Below are positions 26,566 to 34,993 of a DNA stretch of 64,000 nt, in pieces. Within the stretch, counting starts at the first letter, position 1, and each line of letters opens with the position of its first letter. The translations under genes and the position numbers were made by a program. The notes beneath the pieces are model-generated. The model saw nothing but the letters and a program-made list of their open reading frames with translations. It did no database searches and had not been told where the DNA came from. This DNA is from Latescibacteria bacterium UBA6620 (lineage in GTDB: Bacteria > Latescibacterota > UBA2968): positions 104,570-168,569 of the forward strand of contig DJHM01000030.1 in the NCBI GenBank assembly GCA_002433075.1. The letters are read 5' to 3'.

Positions 26566-26760
26566 ATGATCGAGATTTTTGCCGGTATCTGCCTCATAAT
26601 TCTGGCTTCCGCCGTTCACAAATACGTCGACTGAAGAGGCAAGGTAACCGTATCGGGTGTTGAAGAGCGGATCGGCGAACGCCTGGACGACATCGATCGT
26701 CGGATCGCCGACGTCCAGGACATTCTGATCACCATCGATGAAAAATTGAACCGGGGGTAG
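26566..26760 (+). pseudogene. Small PspB-like membrane protein interrupted by an in-frame TGA
   Basis: A 64-codon frame follows an AGGAGA ribosome site. It encodes a transmembrane helix (IFAGICLIILASAVHKY), then TGA at 26632-26634, then in the same frame an amphipathic helix (VEERIGERLDDIDRRIADV) to the TAG at 26758. The second half closely resembles the end of the next gene (VEARFDRVEQRLSGVQDIV), so the two parts belong to one PspB-like protein. TGA probably replaces TGG or another sense codon by mutation or sequence error. Selenocysteine is unlikely here. If the stop is real, only a 22-residue membrane peptide is made. Confidence 0.6.
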
Positions 26761-26788
26761 GGCTGCAGCCCGGCACGGAGAGAGCGCA

Positions 26789-27097
26789 ATGCAGCGAACG
26801 TTTATGACCTCCGGCGGAATTGCCTTTCTCATTGTCACCTTGGGGACGATGGTTCACATCCTCGACAAGGGGTTCAGAACACCGGGCCCCGTCGTCGTCC
26901 TGCTAGCAATCGTCTTCATCAAGGTGGCCCGCATTTACCGATACGAGGCGCCATCGTCGATGACCGACGGCGTGGAAGCCCGGTTCGATCGCGTGGAGCA
27001 GCGGCTGTCCGGCGTTCAGGACATCGTGATTTCCGTCGACGACCGACTCGCACGGCTCGAAGCCCAGGCGAAGACGACGTCCACCACCGACTCTTAG
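26789..27097 (+). CDS. PspB-like small membrane protein
   Basis: 102 residues with one or two transmembrane segments (GIAFLIVTLGTMVHIL and VVVLLAIVFIKVARIY) and a C-terminal amphipathic coiled helix (VEARFDRVEQRLSGVQDIV). This layout (membrane anchor plus coiled-coil tail) resembles PspB, which senses membrane stress and relieves PspA inhibition of the activator in E. coli. Direct homology cannot be shown by eye. It appears to be a tandem relative of the preceding interrupted gene. Confidence 0.6.
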   Translation: MQRTFMTSGGIAFLIVTLGTMVHILDKGFRTPGPVVVLLAIVFIKVARIYRYEAPSSMTDGVEARFDRVEQRLSGVQDIVISVDDRLARLEAQAKTTSTTDS

Positions 27098-27109
27098 GAG
27101 GATTGACCC

Positions 27110-27292
27110 GTGTTGATGAAACTCCTTGGTATTGTCCTCATCGTCGTTGGCGGATCGATGATACTCGGCACCCTCTTTCCCCTGATCGGTTCGGTTTTCG
27201 CCCTCGCCTTCGTACTCGTCAAACTCGCGATTTCGGGCGCCATCACGTATCTCGGTTACCGGTTCCTCACACGTGACGAAGAAGCCTACTGA
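27110..27292 (+). CDS. Small two-helix membrane protein
   Basis: 60 residues from a GTG at 27110, chosen because AGGAGG ends 8 bases upstream; ATG at 27116 is also possible. Two hydrophobic helices (LLGIVLIVVGGSMILGTLF and VFALAFVLVKLAISGAITYL) and a short charged tail. No family is recognised. Its position between PspB-like genes and the sigma factor suggests a membrane-stress role. Confidence 0.6.
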   Translation: MLMKLLGIVLIVVGGSMILGTLFPLIGSVFALAFVLVKLAISGAITYLGYRFLTRDEEAY

Positions 27293-27305
27293 AAGGACGG
27301 TCGAC

Positions 27306-27893
27306 GTGACCAGAGAGCAGGAAAAACAAATAATCAGCGAGGCGGAGAATGGAAGCGACGCGGCCTACAAAACACTCTACGAAACCTATCAATCGAACGT
27401 CGTCGCCGTCGTACGCCGAAGGGCCTCCGACCCCGATGTCATCGAGGATCTGATCCAGCAGTCTTTCATCCGGGCTTTCAATGCCCTTCCGACCTTCCGA
27501 GGTGACTCCGCCTTCGGCACGTGGATCACACGCATTGCGATCAACGTCTGCCTGTCCCACAAGCGATCCGAACGAGTACGCCAGAACTGGGTCACCCTCC
27601 TCGAGGATGTCGAGTATGCGAAAGCTGCGATGTCCGAAGCAGCTCGTGGATCGGGACCGGACCACGACGTTCAGATGCGTGAACGCCGGGAGCTCGTCCT
27701 CGAAGGGATCGATCGCCTCCCCGAGCGCTATCGAAAAGCGATCTGGTTACGCTACGTCAAGGACCTCTCCTACGAAGAAATCGTTCAAACCCTCGAAGTC
27801 CCGATGGGCACGGTCAAAACCTGGCTCAATCGGGCGCGACGACAGCTACAACGCGAGTTCAAACGGCTGGGGCTCCGCACGGCGGAAGCGTGA
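27306..27893 (+). CDS. ECF-type RNA polymerase sigma factor
   Basis: The GTG at 27306 follows GAAAGGAC; an ATG at 27273 would overlap the previous gene by 20 bases. About 195 residues: region 2 (YKTLYETYQSNVVAVVRRR, DLIQQSFIRAFNALPTFRG, FGTWITRIAINVCL) and region 4 (LPERYRKAIWLRYVKDLSYEEI, GTVKTWLNRARRQL). ECF factors direct envelope-stress regulons. No anti-sigma gene is next to it, so the histidine kinase or membrane proteins of the operon may control it. It overlaps the kinase gene (GTGA). Confidence 0.9.
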   Translation: MTREQEKQIISEAENGSDAAYKTLYETYQSNVVAVVRRRASDPDVIEDLIQQSFIRAFNALPTFRGDSAFGTWITRIAINVCLSHKRSERVRQNWVTLLEDVEYAKAAMSEAARGSGPDHDVQMRERRELVLEGIDRLPERYRKAIWLRYVKDLSYEEIVQTLEVPMGTVKTWLNRARRQLQREFKRLGLRTAEA

Positions 27894-29485
27894 AGCCTAC
27901 CCCCCCATCAGAAGCGTCCACGCTGGAGATCAGCGACACCCTGCCCGAATCGAAGGTCGAGGAGGCTCGCAGGCTCAGGAAACGGGGTGACGACGCCTTC
28001 CGCAGATCCGATGCGGTCCAGGCGGAGCAAGCGTATGAACGTGCTGCCGATCTCGACCCGTCCAACGTGAGGTCGCTTCACAATCTTGGCGTGCTCTACT
28101 ACAATCGCGGCGAATACGCCAGGGCGCACGAAACGTTCACCAAGGCCGTCGACCGCGAACCCGGCGTAGCCGAGATGCATTTCAAGGTCGGGCTCGCCGC
28201 GACGCTGGCCGGCGATCGCCGTGCGGCGCGAGGGGCCCTCGAGAAGGCGACAGAAATCGCACCGGATCATCTGGACGCGCACTTTCACCTCGCCTTGCAC
28301 CACGCTCACGGGGCGGCACCAGCGTCCAAAGATCGCCAACGGGCAATCGACGCCCTCGAGCACATTCTGTCTCGTGCGGACGAGGGTACGGCCTGCGAGG
28401 AGATCGATCGTGTGTGCTTTCTCCTCGGCAGCTTCCTCGACGACTTTCCGAATCGCCGGCGACACGCCATCGACATCTACCGCCGCGGGCTGGAGGCCGA
28501 TCCGTTCTTCGCCCCCGGCCACAATAACCTCGGCGTCCTACTGATGCAGGCGGGCCAGACCATCCCCGCGCTCGGCGAATTCAAGATCGCGATTCAGCTC
28601 CAGCCAGATTACAACCTGCCCTATCGCAACCTTGCCACTCTGCTCTTCGACCAGATGACCCCCTCGGAAATGGAACAGGAATACGCCACCATCAACGAAG
28701 AGTTTGGCGTCAAGGCCTCCTCCGTGCTCGCCCGTCTGTCGCTGGAACTCATCGAGTTGGGCCGTGGGCAGGTCTACGAAAGGCTCTACACACACGGTCA
28801 TCGCATCAAGAACCTGATGGGCCTGGCAGGCAACAGACTTCGCCGAGCGATCAAGCAGCTTGACCCGAGCGACGCCGAGGCCTTCGACCGAATCCTCGGA
28901 GAGCAGGAGAGCGTTTACGACCAGTGGGTCACTTATCTACGAAGTATGAAAGCAGAGAGCGTCAACGCCACCCTCGTAGACCTGGTCGACCTTACGCAAC
29001 AAACAATCGACGCCTCCGGTAGGGACAATGTCGAGTTCAACTGGGAAGCCCACGTCCCCAGAGTGAAAGCCGACGCGGGGATGATCTCCGAGGCGCTCAC
29101 GAATCTCCTAGTGAACGCGCTCGCCGCGACACGCGAAACGAAGCCGGTTCGCGTGCAGGTCGGGTACGACACGGCTGGCACCACGGTCTACATCGAGATT
29201 GAAGACAGCGGAGAGGGCATCCCGGACGACATCCAACCCCGGATCTTCGACCCGGGCTTCTCGACCCGAGAACGCGGCAACGGCTATGGGCTAAGTATCT
29301 GTCGACGCATTGTCTCCGCACACCGGGGGACGATTCGTTTTCGAACCCGCGAGGGCCAGGGTACCGTCTTCCGCATCGACCTCCCCATCGATTTCGAAGT
29401 TCAGTCTGAAAAAGAAGAGTTGCGGCTCCAACGCAGCAGTTCCGAGACCTCCGGTAGCCCTGTCGCCGACGAATTCATCACCTGA
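27890..29485 (+). CDS. Soluble TPR-containing sensor histidine kinase
   Basis: 531 residues. Residues about 20-275 are TPRs (SLHNLGVLYYNRGEYARAHE, GHNNLGVLLMQAGQTIPALG). The phosphoacceptor is likely His304 in HGHRIKNLMG. The HATPase domain covers about 380-505, with N box EALTNLLVNALAA, G1 EDSGEGIPDD and G2 GNGYGLSICRRI. There is no membrane segment or signal peptide, so the kinase is cytoplasmic and probably reads protein-protein contacts through its TPRs. GTG at 27890 overlaps the sigma gene; the partner response regulator begins 8 bases after it. Confidence 0.88.
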   Translation: MKPTPPSEASTLEISDTLPESKVEEARRLRKRGDDAFRRSDAVQAEQAYERAADLDPSNVRSLHNLGVLYYNRGEYARAHETFTKAVDREPGVAEMHFKVGLAATLAGDRRAARGALEKATEIAPDHLDAHFHLALHHAHGAAPASKDRQRAIDALEHILSRADEGTACEEIDRVCFLLGSFLDDFPNRRRHAIDIYRRGLEADPFFAPGHNNLGVLLMQAGQTIPALGEFKIAIQLQPDYNLPYRNLATLLFDQMTPSEMEQEYATINEEFGVKASSVLARLSLELIELGRGQVYERLYTHGHRIKNLMGLAGNRLRRAIKQLDPSDAEAFDRILGEQESVYDQWVTYLRSMKAESVNATLVDLVDLTQQTIDASGRDNVEFNWEAHVPRVKADAGMISEALTNLLVNALAATRETKPVRVQVGYDTAGTTVYIEIEDSGEGIPDDIQPRIFDPGFSTRERGNGYGLSICRRIVSAHRGTIRFRTREGQGTVFRIDLPIDFEVQSEKEELRLQRSSSETSGSPVADEFIT

Positions 29486-29493
29486 GGCAAACA

Positions 29494-30906
29494 ATGCCGT
29501 CCCGCATCGTCATCGCCGATGACCAACCTGAGATTCGAGAAGCCCTTCAGGAAACCCTCGAAGCTACCGGTCGCGAAGTCCACGCTTGTGCCACGGGGGT
29601 CCAGGCCCTGAACAGCCTGCGCGACAACGCCTCCAATATCGACCTCGCCATCCTCGATCTGGACTTCGGGGAAGGGGAACCCGACGGCCTCGAGATCCTC
29701 CGACTGATCAAGGACCAGGTACCCGATCTGCCGGTGATCATTCTGACGGGCAAGGGCACAGTCGAAACCGCCGTTACAGCGCTTCGACTCGGAGCCGCCG
29801 ACTTTATCGAGAAGGACTTCTACATCGAGGACCGGCTCGAACTCAGCGTCGAGAAACTCGAACGTGTACTGGCCGTCGCCGATGAAAACGCACGGCTCCA
29901 CCAAGAGGTCAAAGACCTGGGCAGGGAGAACCGTTTCTATCGAGACGAGTTCGGGAAGCGCTATCAGGTCGTCGGCACGAGCCCGGCAATGACGCAGCTT
30001 CTGCAACAGGCCGAACGGATTGCGTCTATTCCCCGCCCCGCGCTCATCCTCGGTGAACCCGGTACCGGAAAAGAACTCGTCGCTGCGGCGATCCACTATG
30101 GTGGTGCCCGCAAGGATCGGCCGTTCGTGAAAGTCAACTGTGCCGCACTTTCCCCTCACCTCCTGGAGAGCGAACTCTTCGGACACGAAAAGGGGGCGTT
30201 CACTGGCGCCGGCGATGCGCGCACGGGCAAGTTCGAGGCAGCAGACGGGGGGACCCTCTTCCTCGATGAGATCGGAAACACGAGCGCGGAATTTCAACAG
30301 AACGTACTTCGGGCCATCGAATACCAGGAAGTCCAGCGGGTTGGCAGTGCGGCTCCCTTCAAGGTCGACGTCAGAGTCATCGCGGCGACGAACGCCGACC
30401 TCGAACGGGAGATCTCGGAGGGCAGGTTCCGGCAGGATCTCTACGACAGGTTGAAGTTCGAGGTCTTGCGAATTTCGCCTCTCCGTGAGCGACGAGAAGA
30501 CATTCAACCCCTCGCAGACCACTTTGTTCGAGAAATCGTCCAGGAGGTCCCAGGCGTCCAGGAGCGTTCATTCTCGAAAGAAGCCGGCTGGGCAATGATG
30601 TCTTATGAGTGGCCGGGGAATGTCAGGGAACTGAAGTTCGCTGCTGAACGGGCCGCCTGCGTCGCCACAGGCACCGATCTGGGCATCGACGATCTCCCAC
30701 CGGAAGTCGTCAACGAAGCAGGCACATCGCCCGATGGCGGTTTCGAAGGTCAGCTCCAAGCCTTCGAACTGGGGCTTCTTCGCCGGGCTCTCAGGGCTAC
30801 GAACTGGAATCAGCGAAAAGCGGCGGCCGCGCTCGACCTCACCTACGACCAGTTCCGTCATTTTTACCGCAAACACGGCCTCAATAAAGAAAAACCCTCA
30901 TCCTGA
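29494..30906 (+). CDS. NtrC-family sigma-54 response regulator
   Basis: 470 residues: receiver domain 1-120 with acidic pocket (IADDQPE) and phosphoacceptor Asp55 (ILDLDF); linker coiled coil; AAA+ domain about 155-390 with Walker A GEPGTGKE near 187, the sigma-54 contact loop GAFTGA at 234-239 and Walker B GGTLFLDEIGN; and a Fis-type HTH near 430-465 (NQRKAAAALDLTYDQFRHF). Nothing essential is missing, so it should activate sigma-54 promoters. It is the last gene of the operon whose upstream promoter is of the sigma-54 type, suggesting an autoregulatory loop replacing PspF. Confidence 0.93.
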   Translation: MPSRIVIADDQPEIREALQETLEATGREVHACATGVQALNSLRDNASNIDLAILDLDFGEGEPDGLEILRLIKDQVPDLPVIILTGKGTVETAVTALRLGAADFIEKDFYIEDRLELSVEKLERVLAVADENARLHQEVKDLGRENRFYRDEFGKRYQVVGTSPAMTQLLQQAERIASIPRPALILGEPGTGKELVAAAIHYGGARKDRPFVKVNCAALSPHLLESELFGHEKGAFTGAGDARTGKFEAADGGTLFLDEIGNTSAEFQQNVLRAIEYQEVQRVGSAAPFKVDVRVIAATNADLEREISEGRFRQDLYDRLKFEVLRISPLRERREDIQPLADHFVREIVQEVPGVQERSFSKEAGWAMMSYEWPGNVRELKFAAERAACVATGTDLGIDDLPPEVVNEAGTSPDGGFEGQLQAFELGLLRRALRATNWNQRKAAAALDLTYDQFRHFYRKHGLNKEKPSS

Positions 30907-30963
30907 GATCGGATTCTGACGGTCGCCGATTCGAGTACCGTCCTTCTACCCGGGGAGCGTCGC

Positions 30964-32324
30964 TTGCTCGAGCCTGTCGAACCACGCCTGCGCATCGGGA
31001 CCTGTCTGTCCGACGGCATCTCCTGCTGGACAGGCCACCTTCCCCGACTCGCCTTCGCAACCCTCCTCACCGTCTTCGCGACCATCGTCCTTCCCATCTT
31101 CTAGGCGGCCTTCTTCACCGGCCTCATGATGATGTGTATCCGCGGACTGACGAAAGGCTTGTGACCTTCGAAGCCGGATGGCGGCCGTTCATAAGCCATC
31201 CGTTTCGCTTCCTCTTTATCAGCCTCTGGGTACCCATCGGCTGGGTCGCGATCGTAACGCTGACCCTGGCTTACCTTTTCTTCGCCATTCCGGATGGATT
31301 CCTGCCCAATGAAATTTCCGAACAGATCGCCCCGCTCAGGACGATTGCACGCGACCGCCTGAGTGCGCCGTTCGTCGAGTTCTTTCCCGGATTCCAGACT
31401 GCGCCCTACAACTGGTCCGGCGCGATCCCGTTGACCGTTGGTACGTTCTTCCTCTGGACCAACGCCCTGCTCTTCGCCCTGCGAATCACGTACTTGCCGA
31501 TTCTCGTCGGCGATCGGGATCTCCCCGTGATCGATGCCTATGTCGGGAGTCGCAACGCTGTCCTTCGATTCGGGCAGGGAAGACACGCCATCATCGGCCT
31601 CCTTTGTTTCGCCCTCCTCTCGCTTCCCTCCTACACCGCCGATGACGCCGACCTCCTGGGGCTTCTGAGTCTGATTGCGATTCCGTTCGCTCTCTGCCTG
31701 GTCGGATCGGCCTACCAACAGACTCTCGTGAAAGAACGATGAAACCGTAGCCTCCGGGAGGCCCATTACCGGGAAATGCGGGACGAGCTCCAGACGGCAC
31801 ACGATATGCAGATGGGCCTTCTGCCAGAGCGGGTGGAACTCGACGGCTACAGCGTGGACGGTCTGTTGGTCCCGGCGAATAATGTCGGGGGAGATTACTT
31901 CGCCTACAGATGGATCGACGATGCCCGGGAAAAGTTTGCCATCGTGATCGCAGATGTTTAGGGGAAAGCGATGGAAGCCGCCGTTACCGCCCTCCGGTTC
32001 AACGAGATGCTTCGCTGCGAAATCCGCAACCGGACCACACCGGCTGATATCATCAACGGACTGAACGATTCTCTCGAAGGACAGATCGACCCAGCCACGT
32101 TCATTACCTGCTGCATCGCGGTCGTCGATCTTCCCACAGGCACAGTGGAAATCGTCAACGCAGGCCATTGCCCACCGATCCACGGGGGTCCGAAACGCGA
32201 GGCCATCTGGGGACGTGGGGCACGGGCGTCCGTGAAAACGCTGCATGACGAAGTGGAAACGTTCATCGGAGGAGCCGATCGATCCGACGATCTGACCCTC
32301 GTCGTTCTCCTCAGAGACTCCTGA
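30964..32324 (+). pseudogene. Decayed RsbU/SpoIIE-like membrane serine phosphatase
   Basis: The remnant begins at a TTG at 30964 behind GGGGAG. It reads LEPVEPRLRIGTCLSDGISC and a membrane helix, then TAG at 31102. A one-base shift between 31104 and 31134 leads to membrane segments (PFRFLFISLWVPIGWVAIV), then TGA at 31740. The PP2C domain follows in frame (TAHDMQMGLLPERVELDGY, NNVGGDYF, VIADV), with TAG at 31959 where SGKAM would be expected. The last part (NAGHCPPI, SDDLTLVVLL) lacks about 70 residues around the usual LYTDGVTE motif. Three stops, a shift and a deletion make a real pseudogene likely. Confidence 0.75.
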
Positions 32325-32345
32325 CCTCACGATCGCCGCCGTTTC

Positions 32346-32376
32346 TTGACACGTTCATGACGTTCGGGCATATTCC
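32346..32376 (+). promoter_or_regulatory. Candidate sigma-70-type promoter of thiI
   Basis: A perfect TTGACA (32346-32351) is followed after 17-19 bases by an AT-rich CATATTCC (32369-32376) as a weak -10. A GGAGGAA ribosome site (32394-32400) and the thiI ATG (32403) follow. Confidence 0.4.
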
Positions 32377-32402
32377 TCCACCTATTCAGATTCGGAGGAA
32401 AC

Positions 32403-33572
32403 ATGGGCGGAGCCGAGACGCTCTACCTCATCCATTATCATGAAGTGGGACTCAAGGGTCGGAATCGTGGACGCTTCGAGAACCAGCTCATCCGGAACAT
32501 CCAGCGGTCGCTGAAGGGCGTACCGACTGGTGCCGTCCGTCGTATTTCAGGTCGGATCTTGCTGGAACCCACTCCCGATACCCCCGATGGAGTCGTTCGC
32601 GACAGGCTTTCCGGGGTCTTCGGAATCGCCAACTTCTCACTCGCCTTCCTCGTCCCGAACGAAATCACGACCATCCGCGAAACCGCCTGGGCCGTCGCTC
32701 AAAACGTCCGATTCGAGACTTTCAAGGTTGCGACCCGGCGCTCGCACAAGGCCTTTGAACTCAACTCCGATCAGATCAACAGGGACGTCGGAGCTCACAT
32801 TCAGTCGCTTTCCGGCGCCAACGTAAGAATGGACGGCCCCGACTTCACGTGCTACCTCGAAGTCACCCCGGACGGCACGTTTGTCTACGGCGAAAAAATC
32901 AAGGGCCCCGGCGGGCTCCCCGTCGGAGCGAACGAACGCGCCCTCAGCCTGATCTCGTCCGGAATCGACTCGCCCGTGGCCTCCTACCGCATTATGAAGC
33001 GCGGGGTCACTCTCTCGTTTGTCCATTTTCACAGCCAACCCTACACCAACAGAAACTCTCAGCGGAACACAGAGGAACTGGTACAGACCCTCACCCGTTA
33101 TCAGTACCAGTCACGATTGTTCCTCGTTCCCCTCGTCGATATCCAGCGACACATTATGCAGTTCGGAGCCGAGAGCTATCGGGTCGTGCTCTATCGACGA
33201 AGTATGTTGCGCATCGCCGAGGCCATCGCACAACAAGAAGACGCCCAGGCTCTCGTCACAGGTGACAACGTCGGTCAGGTCGCGTCTCAAACCCTGGCCA
33301 ACATCCGTGCGATCGAGGAAGTCACGCTTCTGCCCGTTCTCCGCCCGCTCGCCGGTGACAACAAGGAAGAGATCATCACGCAGGCGCGAGCCATCGGAAC
33401 CTACGAGACCTCAATCGAGCCCTACGAAGACTGCTGCACCGTTTTCGTTCCCAAGCACCCAGAAACACGAGCCGATCTCGATCGCGTGCACGCACTCGAG
33501 CGAAAAATGGATCTTCAACCGCTGATCGAAGCGGCCCTCGAGGCGACCGAGATGAAGCGTTTCAAGCGATGA
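32403..33572 (+). CDS. thiI: tRNA 4-thiouridine synthase ThiI
   Basis: ThiI adenylates U8 of tRNA before sulfur transfer. The 389 residues contain the N-terminal ferredoxin-like part (HYHEVGLKGRNRGRFE), the THUMP domain about 60-165 (RRSHKAFELNSDQINRDVG), and the PP-loop SSGIDSPVA near residue 183. The later TGDNVGQVASQTL and PLAGDNKEEII blocks are also typical. The C-terminal rhodanese domain of the E. coli protein is absent, as in many bacteria and archaea, so sulfur must come directly from a cysteine desulfurase or other donor. Its stop overlaps the next start (ATGA). Confidence 0.94.
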   Translation: MGGAETLYLIHYHEVGLKGRNRGRFENQLIRNIQRSLKGVPTGAVRRISGRILLEPTPDTPDGVVRDRLSGVFGIANFSLAFLVPNEITTIRETAWAVAQNVRFETFKVATRRSHKAFELNSDQINRDVGAHIQSLSGANVRMDGPDFTCYLEVTPDGTFVYGEKIKGPGGLPVGANERALSLISSGIDSPVASYRIMKRGVTLSFVHFHSQPYTNRNSQRNTEELVQTLTRYQYQSRLFLVPLVDIQRHIMQFGAESYRVVLYRRSMLRIAEAIAQQEDAQALVTGDNVGQVASQTLANIRAIEEVTLLPVLRPLAGDNKEEIITQARAIGTYETSIEPYEDCCTVFVPKHPETRADLDRVHALERKMDLQPLIEAALEATEMKRFKR

Positions 33573-34384
33573 TCGCGTTCTCACACAAGCATGCGATCAT
33601 CACAGGTAGCACCTAGGGCCTTGGTGAAGAAACCGCCCGACTGTTTGCCGCACGCGGTGCAGCCGGCGTCACTGTCACGGGTCGTGACGCCGATCGCGGA
33701 AGCGAAGTGGCGGCGGACCTGCAGGCCGAAGGGTGCGACGCCGTATTCGTCCGAGCCGATCTGGCTGAACCCTCTGACTGCAATCGCCTCGTCGCCCAAT
33801 CGCTCGACCGATTCGGAAAAATCGACATCCTTGTAAATGCTGCGGGCCTGACCACCCGGGGTACGATCTACGACACCCCACTCGATGTCTGGAACACCCT
33901 GATGGACGTGAACCTTCGAGCGCCCTTCCTCCTGATGCAGGACTGCGTCAACCATATGAGATCGACACGGATCGAGGGATCGATCGTCAACATCATCAGT
34001 ACCTCCGCGTACGGGGGACAACCTTTCCTCACGCCGTACGCCGCGTCAAAGGGTGGTCTTGCCACGCTCACGAAGAATGTTGCCTACACCGTGGTTCGAA
34101 ATCGCATCCGGGTGAACGGTCTGATGCTCGGATGGATGGACACCCCCGGCGAGGATCACATTCAACGAACGGCCCACACCGACGGGAAAGACTGGCTCGA
34201 CGATGCCGAAGCCGATCGACCGTTCGGGCGCCTGATCAAAGTCGATGAGGCCGCCCGAGCCATCGCCTATCTTGCGTCCGAAGAATCCGGAATGATGACC
34301 GGAGCCCTCATCGATTTCGACCAGAGTGTCATCGGGGGCGGGGACGCACCGATCCCTGCCCTACGTGAGATGGGCATCGACTGA
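33569..34384 (+). pseudogene. Short-chain dehydrogenase/reductase with early in-frame TAG
   Basis: A 271-codon SDR frame starts at ATG 33569, coupled to thiI. The cofactor loop reads ITGST-stop-GLGEETARLF: TAG at 33614-33616 replaces the variable residue of TGXXXGXG, probably CAG or TCG originally. Downstream the protein is intact: VRADLAEP, ILVNAAG, VNIISTSAYGG, catalytic YAASKGG, and a normal C terminus (EESGMMTGALIDFDQ). If the stop is real, only a product from an internal GTG near 33707 without the cofactor loop could be made. The substrate is unknown. Confidence 0.8.
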
Positions 34385-34435
34385 ACGGGCGCCCTCAGAC
34401 GAATTCACACATCACTAGGCCCTCCGGAACTGAGC

Positions 34436-34960
34436 ATGAGCGACGTCGCCGTATCCCTGTATCCGTTCGAAGACGGCGGAAGCATCCCCAATCACCCTCA
34501 ATGGCCGATGATCGTCTACCAGGGCGCGTTTGCCTCCACCACGGGGGATCGGGCAGCTACAATCGAGTCGGCCTTTCATTCCAACGGGTGGACGCAATCC
34601 TGGCGCAACGGGATCTACGCGTTCCCTCACTTTCACAGCAACGCCCACGAAGTCCTGGGAATCGCCCGCGGGTCCGCCCGGGTCCTTTTCGGAGGTTCTG
34701 CAGGCGATGTCTTCGACATCGGGACCGGAGACGTCGCGTTGCTGCCAGCCGGCACCGGTCACGAGAACCTCGCGGCCTCCGCAGACCTGCTCGTCATCGG
34801 GGCCTATCCCCCAGGTTGCTCCGACTGGGACCTGTGCCGGGGAGACGCATTGGACGGGTCCGCGATCCGAGAAACCATTGCTGCCGTTCCAAAACCCTCA
34901 TCCGACCCCGTTCACGGAAACTCGGGCCCGGTCCACGACCACTGGGTGCAGTTTCCTTAG
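34436..34960 (+). CDS. YjlB-like cupin protein
   Basis: 174 residues of the single-domain cupin fold; the opening (FEDGGSIPNHPQWPMIVY) resembles Bacillus YjlB. Cupin motif 1 is FPHFHSNAHEVLGIARGSARV with the metal-binding histidines, and motif 2 is GDVALLPAGTGHEN. The protein is cytoplasmic (no signal). Function is unknown; cupins range from dioxygenases to sugar isomerases. Confidence 0.8.
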   Translation: MSDVAVSLYPFEDGGSIPNHPQWPMIVYQGAFASTTGDRAATIESAFHSNGWTQSWRNGIYAFPHFHSNAHEVLGIARGSARVLFGGSAGDVFDIGTGDVALLPAGTGHENLAASADLLVIGAYPPGCSDWDLCRGDALDGSAIRETIAAVPKPSSDPVHGNSGPVHDHWVQFP

Positions 34961-34993
34961 CGATTCACGGCCAGCGACCAAGGGATTCCCTGA

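Noticed and set aside
26632..26634. Selenocysteine at the TGA of the small psp gene
   Set aside because: No SECIS-like hairpin is evident directly after it, and a Sec residue in a short membrane-linked helix is not expected; TGG mutation or error is simpler.
29401..30522. A 373-residue minus-strand ORF opposite the NtrC-type regulator
   Set aside because: The regulator on the plus strand is complete with Walker A, GAFTGA and HTH; the antisense reading is a shadow.
31101..32330. A 409-residue minus-strand ORF opposite the RsbU-like pseudogene
   Set aside because: Although it is longer than the plus-strand pieces, only the plus strand shows recognisable PP2C motifs; the minus translation is low-complexity and matches nothing I know.
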